DNA from: Cyanobacteria bacterium M_surface_7_m2_040
GTDB lineage: Bacteria; Cyanobacteriota; Cyanobacteriia; PCC-6307; Cyanobiaceae
Assembly (NCBI GenBank): GCA_016882555.1
Contig: VGPQ01000133.1
Location: 1 to 5,058 of the forward strand
Direction of reading: 5' to 3'
DNA length: 5,058 nucleotides
This document shows, piece by piece, positions 1 through 5,058 of the stretch. The notes below the pieces were generated by a model, which saw nothing but the letters and a program-made list of their open reading frames with translations, did not search any database and was not told where the DNA came from. Made by a program: the position numbers and the translations under genes. How positions within the stretch are numbered: the first letter of the stretch is position 1; the number at the start of each line of letters is the position of its first letter.

Positions 1-4
1 GGGC

Positions 5-90
5 GTCGCCTCTCAGCGACTTCCAAAACTTACATCACCGTCGGCCTCTCGGCCTCAAGCTCCGCAAGCCCCCACCAACCTTCCGGTTGG
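5..90 (-). other. Array of three inverted repeats with GNRA-type loops
   Basis: Read as minus-strand RNA there are three hairpins in a row. CCAACC-GGAA-GGUUGG spans 90-75. GGCC-GAGA-GGCC spans 54-43. GUCGCU-GAGA-GGCGAC spans 20-5, with a U-G pair closing the loop. All three loops fit GNRA, a stable RNA tetraloop class; on the plus strand they would be UUCC and UCUC, which are not special. Hairpins two and three share GAGAGGC(C)GACG, suggesting an internal duplication. The array may continue beyond base 1. I do not recognise a known RNA family. It may be a small RNA, the operon 3' UTR, a dispersed repeat or chance. Confidence 0.3.
41..56. repeat. Tandem 8-bp direct repeat
   Basis: TCGGCCTC occurs twice head to tail (41-48 and 49-56). 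The repetition itself generates the middle hairpin of the GNRA-loop array, since each copy contains self-complementary GGCC. It could be a slippage duplication. Confidence 0.6.
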
Positions 91-196
91 CAGACCAATA
101 AACCTATCACAGCCCCAACGCCGCGTCAGCCCAAGACACGCAAAGCACCAACCTCCCCACCAGCCGCAAGAGGGCAAGCTCAGACGCCTCTGCAGG

Positions 197-228
197 CAGC
201 CGCCTGAGTCAGTGACTGACGCTGGCTG
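197..228. repeat. Nested inverted repeat downstream of the IMPase gene
   Basis: Outer arms CAGCC (197-201) and GGCTG (224-228) enclose GTCAG-TGA-CTGAC (208-220), which is also a near-perfect palindrome GTCAGT-G-ACTGAC. As RNA it gives a two-stage stem-loop separated by an asymmetric internal loop. Lying just past the last gene of the operon, it may be a transcript-end structure, but no T-run follows on either strand. A protein-binding dyad is an alternative. Confidence 0.3.
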
Positions 229-243
229 AACCACAGGTCCATA

Positions 244-258
244 CCCCCTATCAGGGGG
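244..258 (-). terminator. Short GC hairpin enclosing the IMPase stop codon
   Basis: A perfect inverted repeat on either strand: 6-bp arms (CCCCCT / AGGGGG) around a 3-nt centre. On the minus strand the sequence is CCCCCTGATAGGGGG, so the TGA stop spans the 3' end of the first arm and the loop. The downstream arm is followed by TATGGACC rather than a T-run, so this is not a canonical intrinsic terminator. It could protect the mRNA 3' end or weakly terminate, or be chance in GC-rich DNA. Confidence 0.3.
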
Positions 259-1054
259 CCAGCAGGGCATCGGCCCAGGGCAGGAAGCGCGCGAGTGTGC
301 TCGGTTGGTCTGCGGCCAACAGCGGAAAATCGGCTGCCCCGAGATCGGTGCCGGGGGCAATCGCCTCGGGCAGCTCCCTGAGCCAGTGGAGACTGCACCC
401 CAGCTCGGTGAGCACCAGCCAGGCCGCAGCCAGATCCCAGATCTTGGGGGTGGCCTCCAGGGCCGCCACGGTCTGGCCCATTGCCACGCTCACCAAATTG
501 AGGCTGGCCACCCCGAGCATGCGGATCTTGCCGGGAAAGCGGCGGTCGGGCAGTTTCTGCAACACGCCGATGGAGCGGCTGCACAGCGAAGCACACCCCG
601 CGGGATGGACCTGCAGCGAAGGTGGCTGCAACCGTTTGCCGTTGCGCCAGGCCCCTTGACCGGCCGCCGCCACAATGCGCTGCTGCAGCGGTGGCACATC
701 CAGGACTGCCAGCACGGGTCGGCCCTGCTCAAACCGCGCCAAGGAGATGGCCCAGTAGGGAATGCCCGCGGCGAAATTGGTGGTGCCATCGAGGGGGTCC
801 ACCACCCAGTAGGCCGCTGTTGCAGGAATCGCCTGCTGCCCCTCCTCGCTGAGCACCCCTTCACCCGGATAGAGGCGATCAAGACCGGCAACGAGGGTCT
901 GATCACTCCAGCGGTCACAGGCGGTGATCAGGGTGCCATCGGCCTTGAGATCTGAAGCCATGTGACCAAAGTCACTGCGCTGACGGGCCCCAACCTGATC
1001 GAGCAAGGCCGCGAGCTCGCCCGGCAGGGGTGGGGGGAGGGTCGTTGCGCTCAT
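251..1054 (-). CDS. Inositol monophosphatase family protein
   Basis: A 267-aa soluble Mg2+-dependent phosphatase of the IMPase/FIG superfamily, expected in the cytosol; the length is normal. All metal-site motifs are intact: KADGTLITACD (37-47, the K-x-D-G-T...T-x-x-D block), LSEE (68-71, metal ligand Glu70), DPLDGTTNF (86-94, ligands Asp86 and Asp89, with Leu88 donating a backbone carbonyl in relatives) and WDLAAA (206-211, ligand Asp207). The ATG at 1054 overlaps the MFS TGA as ATGA and is preceded by GGAG with 5-nt spacing. The frame is open further upstream (to 1528), but that part only shadows the MFS gene. Substrate cannot be read from these motifs: inositol-1-phosphate, histidinol phosphate, 3'-phosphoadenosine phosphate or fructose-1,6-bisphosphate are all hydrolysed by relatives. 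The stop codon lies in the loop of a short GC-rich inverted repeat. Confidence 0.92.
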   Translation of the reverse strand: MSATTLPPPLPGELAALLDQVGARQRSDFGHMASDLKADGTLITACDRWSDQTLVAGLDRLYPGEGVLSEEGQQAIPATAAYWVVDPLDGTTNFAAGIPYWAISLARFEQGRPVLAVLDVPPLQQRIVAAAGQGAWRNGKRLQPPSLQVHPAGCASLCSRSIGVLQKLPDRRFPGKIRMLGVASLNLVSVAMGQTVAALEATPKIWDLAAAWLVLTELGCSLHWLRELPEAIAPGTDLGAADFPLLAADQPSTLARFLPWADALLAP

Positions 1055-2439
1055 CCAAGCTCCAGGGCCAACACCTTGCTGAGACTCTGGCTCGTATCTT
1101 CTCTGAATTGGTGCAGGTTGAGGCGGGCGAGCAACACAAGCGCCAACGCCGCAACCGCAATCTCCACCAGCAACACCAGCGCGAAGGCGGGCAAGGGTCC
1201 GGAACCCAGGGCCCACTGCTCCTGCAGGGCGCGCCCCAGATCGAGCAAGCCGCCGCCGAACACCTTGCCCAGAGCGCGTGACAGCGCCTGCGCCAGGCCC
1301 CACACACCCACAAAAGTGCCAGCGGCCTGGGGCAGGGTGAGGTCGAGCATCAGCACCAGGGCACTGTTGGTGCCGATGCCGGCCGCCAGCCCAAACAGCA
1401 GCAGCACCCAGTTGAGCAGCACGACCTTGGCCGTGAAGCCGCAGAGCAGCAGCAGCACAAGCGTGGCCACGATCAACTGACACCCCAGCCGCGCTGCCGC
1501 GAGCTTGCCGAGACGCGGCACCAGCCACAGGCCTGCGACCAGCAGCCCCAGCAAGGTGCCGATGCCCCAGAAGGCATTGAGAGACGCCGTGGCCGCAATC
1601 GGCATGCCGAACACCTGGGCGCCATAGCTCTCAAGGATCGGATCCTGAAGAAACAGGCCCAGGGTGAAGCAGATCAGGAAACTGAAAAACACCAGCACCT
1701 GTCGGCTGCAGGTGATCAGCTGCCAGGCCTGGCGAAGGGTGATGGCATCGTCGCGGCCTGCCGTGGTGGCGCTCTGGCGCTGCTGGGATCGTTCCATGCC
1801 GAGGGTGGCCACGAGCGTGAGTGCCAGCACCACCGCAGCCACCTTGGCCATGAAGGCCAGCAGCACCGGCTCAAGCACGGCCGGATCGGTGATCCCGTCG
1901 AGGCCCTTGAGGCTGATGGCGATCACGATCGCGCCGATGACGATGCCCACGGTGAGCATGCACCAGATGATGCCGACGGCGCGGGGCCGCTCGGCCTCGC
2001 TGGTGCGGTCGATCACCAAGGCGAGATAGGGCGTGGTCGCCAGGGAGATGGAGAGGCCATAGAGCGCAAACAGACCGCAGAGCGCGGCAATGCCACTGGC
2101 CACGGCGACGCTGCTGCCCGCCTCAAGCAGGCGTGCCACGTGAAAGATCAGCGGGATCGAGGCCACGGCAAAGCCGCAGAACAGCAGACTTCCCAGCCAG
2201 ATGTAGGGAAGCCGGTGGCGACCGCCCCAGGGATGGGCATCGCTGATCTGCCCGAACAGCACACGGGCCGGCGCCACAAATTGCTCACAGGCCAGGGCCC
2301 CGCCCACCAGCAGGCCTGGGAAGGCCAGCTCGGTGAGCATCACCCGGTTGAGCAGCCCTGAAAAGATCACGGCCAGGCAGCCGAGACAGCCCTGAAACAG
2401 GCCGAGCCTCAGGGTGGCAGCCAGGCCCAGGGATCCCAC
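1051..2439 (-). CDS. PucC/BCH-family major facilitator protein
   Basis: A 462-aa polytopic membrane protein with about 12 predicted helices, roughly at 12-34, 40-62, 78-98, 111-135, 154-176, 192-212, 246-266, 283-304, 318-337, 341-366, 372-392 and 416-438, and a charged central loop at 215-235. Family blocks are LLNRVMLTEL (29-38) in helix 1, SDAHPWGGRHRLPYIWLG (66-83), a variant of MFS motif A, TPYLALVIDRTSEAERPRAV (136-155) and LQDPILESYGAQVFGM (264-279). Purple-bacterial relatives PucC and LhaA help assemble light-harvesting complexes. Cyanobacteria lack those complexes, so a chlorophyll or pigment-protein role here is inference only. The start is GTG, two codons after the tolC TGA (TGA-GCC-GTG); the in-frame stop closes any longer reading and no strong Shine-Dalgarno is visible (only AAGG 14 nt upstream), consistent with translational coupling. 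The stop overlaps the next gene's ATG. Confidence 0.9.
   Translation of the reverse strand: MGSLGLAATLRLGLFQGCLGCLAVIFSGLLNRVMLTELAFPGLLVGGALACEQFVAPARVLFGQISDAHPWGGRHRLPYIWLGSLLFCGFAVASIPLIFHVARLLEAGSSVAVASGIAALCGLFALYGLSISLATTPYLALVIDRTSEAERPRAVGIIWCMLTVGIVIGAIVIAISLKGLDGITDPAVLEPVLLAFMAKVAAVVLALTLVATLGMERSQQRQSATTAGRDDAITLRQAWQLITCSRQVLVFFSFLICFTLGLFLQDPILESYGAQVFGMPIAATASLNAFWGIGTLLGLLVAGLWLVPRLGKLAAARLGCQLIVATLVLLLLCGFTAKVVLLNWVLLLFGLAAGIGTNSALVLMLDLTLPQAAGTFVGVWGLAQALSRALGKVFGGGLLDLGRALQEQWALGSGPLPAFALVLLVEIAVAALALVLLARLNLHQFREDTSQSLSKVLALELG
1060..1063 (-). promoter_or_regulatory. Shine-Dalgarno site of the IMPase gene
   Basis: GGAG on the minus strand, 5 nt before the ATG at 1054-1052 and inside the last codons of the MFS gene. 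With the ATGA stop/start overlap it fixes the IMPase start and supports coupled translation. It is the only convincing ribosome binding site among the three complete genes. Confidence 0.6.
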
Positions 2440-2442
2440 GGC

Positions 2443-4146
2443 TCAGAGCACCGCCTTGGCGGCCTGACAGGCCGGCTGCAGGGCGGGCTGCTCAACAGGA
2501 ACCCTGCTGGCGCCGTCGACGATGGGCTTGGTGGCCGGCAGCACCGGCGGTGTGCAGAGCGCGATCTGATCGAGACCGGTGCGGCGGCGCAGTTCGGCCA
2601 GACGCTTGTTGTAGGAACTGATGGCGTTGGCGTGGCGCACCTCGGCCTGGGTGAGGTCGCGCTGGCTGTCGACCACTTCGCGCTGGGTGGTCACGCCGGC
2701 CTCCAGCCTGAGGCGCGCCAGGCGCAGGGCTTCACGGGCCGAGAGCACCTCACGGGCGGTGGTGGTGAGGTTGCGGTTGTTCTTCTCGAGCTCATAGAAG
2801 CTGGTTTCGACGTCGCGGCGGATGTCGTCGCGGCGCTTGGCGAACTCGTAGGTGTATTGCTGGGCCTGCTGCTTGCCGGCGCGGGAGCGGGCCGCGGCAG
2901 CGCCACCATCAAAGATGTTCCAGGTGACTTGCAGACCGATGCTGTTGTCGACGTTCCAACCGCCGGAACCGGGCAGATCGACCAGCACGTTCTGCGCACC
3001 TAAATAACGACCGGCAACGAGGCTGTTGAAGATGTTGAAAAAGGGCTGCACCGCACCCAGGGCCTGGTTGGCCGTGCTGTTGGCGATGGAGATGTCGAGC
3101 AGGGCCTGATCCAGCTCTTCGCGGAAGGCGAAGGCGGCGATGATGCTCTCCTGCAGGCTGGGTTGCCAGGCGCCGACCACCCGCGCGGGATCCTTGGCCG
3201 TGGGGGTCACCGACTGGGGCAGATCCAGCAGCGAGGCCAGGGTGCGGCGGGCAATGGCCTGGCCGGTGAGCGAGTCGGTGAGCAATTGCTGGTCGCGGGC
3301 CAGCTGGGTTTCGGCCTGCAGCACCTCCAGCTTGGTGGCGACTCCCGCCTGGTAGCGGGCGCGGGCATCGCGCAGGCTGATCACCGACGCCCGCACCGAT
3401 TCCTGACCGATGCGCACGGAATCATCGGCCTGCTGCAGTTCGAAATAGGCCACATCGACCTGCAGGCGCAACTCACGCAGGGCAATCAGGTACTTATCCT
3501 TGGCCTTCTCAAAGCTGTCGCGGGCCGCCGCGATCGCCGGCACCCGCTGGGGGTTGATCAGGGCCCACTGCGCCTGGACCGTGGCGCCATAAAACCAGCG
3601 GTTGGTCGCACTCTGGCCATTGAGTGCGCGGTTGATTGACCCTTGTGTGAACTGCTGACCCCCGGTGAACGAAGGCAGGTTGTTGGCCGAGATGTTGAGG
3701 GTGGGATACCAGAGGGCAATCTGGGCCCGCAGGTTGCTCTGGGCCTGATCGACCTGGGTGGCGATCAGCTTGAGGTTGGGGTTGTTGACCTCGGCCAGGT
3801 TTTCGGCTTCCAGCAGGCCGATCGGGCGCAGCTCGCGGATCTGCACCTCGGCTGGCTTGGTGGGCAGGGCCAGTGGCTTGGGGGCAGCCAAATCCTGCAC
3901 GGCAGGCAGCAATTTGGTGGCTGCCGGGGGTAACACGGACGCGTTCGCCCTGGGCCGGCTGCCCTTCACCTGAGGTGCCAGCGGCAAGGCGGGGGTTGCG
4001 GGCTCAGCCGACGCTGTGGGTGCAGGCGACGCTGATGGAGAGGGTTGGGCCGCCGCACCTGGGGGCTTCGCAGCCGGGGCGGCAGCGCACGGCAGCTGAA
4101 CCACGGCGGAACCGACCAGGCACAGAAAAGCCAGCGAGCGCCGCAC
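2443..4146 (-). CDS. tolC: TolC family outer-membrane efflux protein
   Basis: Predicted outer-membrane channel of tripartite efflux and type I secretion systems, which would trimerise into a beta-barrel with a periplasmic alpha-tunnel. From the GTG at 4146 it is 567 aa. It begins RRSLAFLCLVGSAVVQLPCAA, a good Sec signal peptide with cleavage near CAA/AP, then a Pro/Ala-rich linker of about 75 residues. The domain proper starts near IRELRPIGLLEAENLAEVNNP. The two TolC halves show the paired signatures YQAGVATKLEVLQAETQLA and LEAGVTTQREVVDSQRDLTQ, with the barrel-type segment GLQVTWNIFDGG between. The linker is typical of cyanobacterial TolC-like proteins (compare Synechocystis Slr1270, Anabaena HgdD). 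A longer reading from a TTG at 4203 (586 aa) is open, but it overlaps the upstream gene by 31 nt and puts 19 extra residues before the signal peptide, so GTG is preferred; neither has a clear Shine-Dalgarno. The mature protein has only two cysteines, both in the C-terminal tail. No HlyD/MFP partner is in the window. The symbol is a family name; the transported substrate is unknown. Confidence 0.92.
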   Translation of the reverse strand: MRRSLAFLCLVGSAVVQLPCAAAPAAKPPGAAAQPSPSASPAPTASAEPATPALPLAPQVKGSRPRANASVLPPAATKLLPAVQDLAAPKPLALPTKPAEVQIRELRPIGLLEAENLAEVNNPNLKLIATQVDQAQSNLRAQIALWYPTLNISANNLPSFTGGQQFTQGSINRALNGQSATNRWFYGATVQAQWALINPQRVPAIAAARDSFEKAKDKYLIALRELRLQVDVAYFELQQADDSVRIGQESVRASVISLRDARARYQAGVATKLEVLQAETQLARDQQLLTDSLTGQAIARRTLASLLDLPQSVTPTAKDPARVVGAWQPSLQESIIAAFAFREELDQALLDISIANSTANQALGAVQPFFNIFNSLVAGRYLGAQNVLVDLPGSGGWNVDNSIGLQVTWNIFDGGAAAARSRAGKQQAQQYTYEFAKRRDDIRRDVETSFYELEKNNRNLTTTAREVLSAREALRLARLRLEAGVTTQREVVDSQRDLTQAEVRHANAISSYNKRLAELRRRTGLDQIALCTPPVLPATKPIVDGASRVPVEQPALQPACQAAKAVL

Positions 4147-4172
4147 AGAAACCAGATCAAGACCGGCGCAGC

Positions 4173-4200
4173 TTAATGAATCTGAGCGGGTTTTCGACAA
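4173..4200 (-). promoter_or_regulatory. Candidate promoter for tolC inside the end of the DUF512 gene
   Basis: On the minus strand TTGTCG (4200-4195), a 16-nt spacer and CATTAA (4178-4173) resemble -35 and -10 boxes, although CATTAA matches only 3 of 6 consensus positions. The segment is AT-richer than its surroundings. A transcript starting near 4166 would leave a leader of about 20 nt before the GTG at 4146 and would exclude the TTG at 4203 as start. Read-through from the DUF512 gene is equally possible. Weak, consensus-only evidence. Confidence 0.2.
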
Positions 4201-5058
4201 CAAGCCCGCACCAGATCTGCTGCATCACCGACCACCTCGATCGGCACAGCAATCTGCTCCTGCACCTGATCGAGGCTCAGGTCATCAAGAAAAACCGGCT
4301 CACCCTGGCGCAGCATGACCGAAGGCAGCAGCAGGCGCTCGCCCAGATCACGGCCCGCCAGGCCGGCCATGAGGTCGCTGCCGGTGAGCAGGCCGGTGAC
4401 CACCTGCTCCTGCCCCCAGTAGGGACTCGGCAGGGCATGCAGGCACAACTCCAGGCCAGCCATCGCGTTCAGGCGCTCCACCACAGGAGCGAGGGCCTCA
4501 CCCACCAGCTGCCCCACCACCCAGCTGAGCCGGCGGGGCGGATCCACCCGCTCGGGCAGATCGGCAGTGGCCTGATCGAGCGCCTCCAGAAAGGCGCGGA
4601 TGCTGCCGACGCCATTTTCCTGCTGGGGGAGGTCTTCGTAGGCCAGCCGCGGCGGCAATGGCAGGCCCGCCATCAGGTACCACTCATCCGACAGCCAGGC
4701 AAAACGGCTGCCCAGCTGCTGCTGAAAATGCTGCTGCAGGGGCTCCACCAGGGCGATCACGGCCTGGGCGGCAGCCCGATCCACGGGCACCAGGCCATCG
4801 TCGGGGGGGCGAAAGCGGGTGAGCCCCACCGGCACCACCGCCGCCGAGAGCACGGCGGGCCAGTCACCGATGGCGAAGCCGGCCAGATCGGTGAGCGTGC
4901 GCTCCAGGGCGGCCCCATCGTTCAAGCCAGGGCACACCACCACCTGCGCATGGATCTGCAGATCGCGCTCGTCAAACCAGCGCAACTGCTCCAGCAGCTG
5001 ACCGGCGCGGGGATTGACCAGCAAGCGGCTGCGCAGGGCCGGCTCGGTGGCATGCACC
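4173..5058 (-). CDS. DUF512 family protein (cyanobacterial putative FeS-containing/radical-SAM-like type), C-terminal part
   Basis: This is the C-terminal 294 residues of a larger protein. The frame is open to the window edge, and the first full codon is a GTG that reads as the Val of a VHATEP motif, so the true start is outside. Visible family blocks are HATEP (2-6), NPRAGQLLEQL (about 15-25), IHAQVVVCPGLNDG (35-48), VVPVGLTRFR (about 74-83), DEWYLMAGLPLP (124-135), YEDLPQQENGVG (140-151), YWGQEQVVTGLLTGSDL (213-229) and LPSVMLRQGEPVFLDDL (about 244-260). These are the recurrent blocks of DUF512 proteins, whose full-length members usually carry an N-terminal PDZ-like domain and a Cys cluster annotated as FeS/radical-SAM-like. 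Those parts cannot be checked here. The biochemical function of the family is not established. The gene ends with TAA at 4175-4173, just before the tolC start. Two adjacent cysteines (CCRK) sit eight residues from the end. Family assignment is confident; function is unknown. Confidence 0.9.
   Translation of the reverse strand, partial: VHATEPALRSRLLVNPRAGQLLEQLRWFDERDLQIHAQVVVCPGLNDGAALERTLTDLAGFAIGDWPAVLSAAVVPVGLTRFRPPDDGLVPVDRAAAQAVIALVEPLQQHFQQQLGSRFAWLSDEWYLMAGLPLPPRLAYEDLPQQENGVGSIRAFLEALDQATADLPERVDPPRRLSWVVGQLVGEALAPVVERLNAMAGLELCLHALPSPYWGQEQVVTGLLTGSDLMAGLAGRDLGERLLLPSVMLRQGEPVFLDDLSLDQVQEQIAVPIEVVGDAADLVRACCRKPAQIH

Larger units (their letters stand above)
1..250. other. Non-coding stretch after the IMPase gene, no convincing gene
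   Basis: No open frame here resembles a known protein. Plus-strand frame 1 is open from base 1 to a TGA at 205-207 (68 codons), rich in Pro, Ala, Thr, Ser, Gln and basic residues, and frame 2 is open to about 230, so the tail of a convergent gene entering from the left cannot be excluded. A 26-codon minus-strand frame (GTG at 110 to TAA at 30) is also open. The stretch is less GC-rich than the genes and carries the inverted repeats described separately, plus a 9-bp direct repeat CACCAACCT at 73-81 and 146-154. Confidence 0.5.

Noticed and set aside
1..250. tRNA or known structured RNA (RNase P, SRP, tmRNA) in the gene-free stretch
   Set aside because: No cloverleaf, T-loop consensus or conserved core of these RNAs was seen on either strand.
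305..955. Long plus-strand open frame of 216 codons opposite the IMPase gene
   Set aside because: It has low-complexity composition without family motifs and lies antisense to a gene with intact catalytic motifs; long antisense frames are expected in GC-rich DNA.
1055..1528. Upstream extension of the IMPase frame to 425 codons
   Set aside because: The extra 158 codons overlap the MFS gene, read as Ala/Gly/Arg-rich shadow, and the family length and the GGAG-ATG pair fix the start at 1054.
3163..3639. Plus-strand frame of 158 codons opposite tolC
   Set aside because: It is a Gly/Leu/Gln-rich complement of the TolC helical coding sequence with no recognisable domain.
4125..4146. Possible lipoprotein signal at the TolC N-terminus because of a Cys near the signal peptide end
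   Set aside because: The residues before the Cys are Q-L-P, which do not fit a lipobox, and CAA/AP gives a better signal peptidase I site.

Overview
The window reads as a GC-rich cyanobacterial chromosome segment, most like the Synechococcus/Cyanobium group. The evidence is a cyanobacterial-type DUF512 protein, a TolC with a long Pro/Ala-rich N-terminal linker, a PucC/BCH-type major facilitator and tightly packed genes using GTG starts. No mobile element, CRISPR array, tRNA or rRNA was seen. All four recognisable genes lie on the minus strand, so transcription runs from high to low coordinates.

Layout in transcription order: (1) 5058-4173, the C-terminal 294 residues of a DUF512-family protein whose N-terminus lies outside the window. 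(2) 4146-2443, a TolC-family outer-membrane efflux protein with signal peptide, Pro/Ala-rich linker, two TolC repeat halves and a C-terminal tail holding the only two cysteines of the mature protein. (3) 2439-1051, a 12-helix PucC/BCH-type MFS protein that starts two codons after the tolC stop, in the same frame. (4) 1054-251, an inositol-monophosphatase-family phosphatase whose ATG overlaps the MFS stop (ATGA). (5) 250-1, a stretch with no convincing gene, containing several inverted repeats.

The 3-nt gap and 4-nt overlap make tolC-MFS-IMPase a likely translationally coupled operon. A weak promoter-like, locally AT-rich segment inside the end of the DUF512 gene may give tolC its own start. 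TolC would act at the outer membrane, the PucC-like protein in the cytoplasmic or thylakoid membrane, and the phosphatase in the cytosol. Co-transcription does not show that they share a pathway.

The coding part is ordinary core cyanobacterial content. The least explained part is the low-coordinate end. Read as minus-strand RNA, three successive hairpins there all carry GNRA-type tetraloops (GGAA, GAGA, GAGA). This could be the start of a structured RNA, a 3' UTR element or a dispersed palindromic repeat that continues past the window edge. I do not recognise it as a known RNA family.
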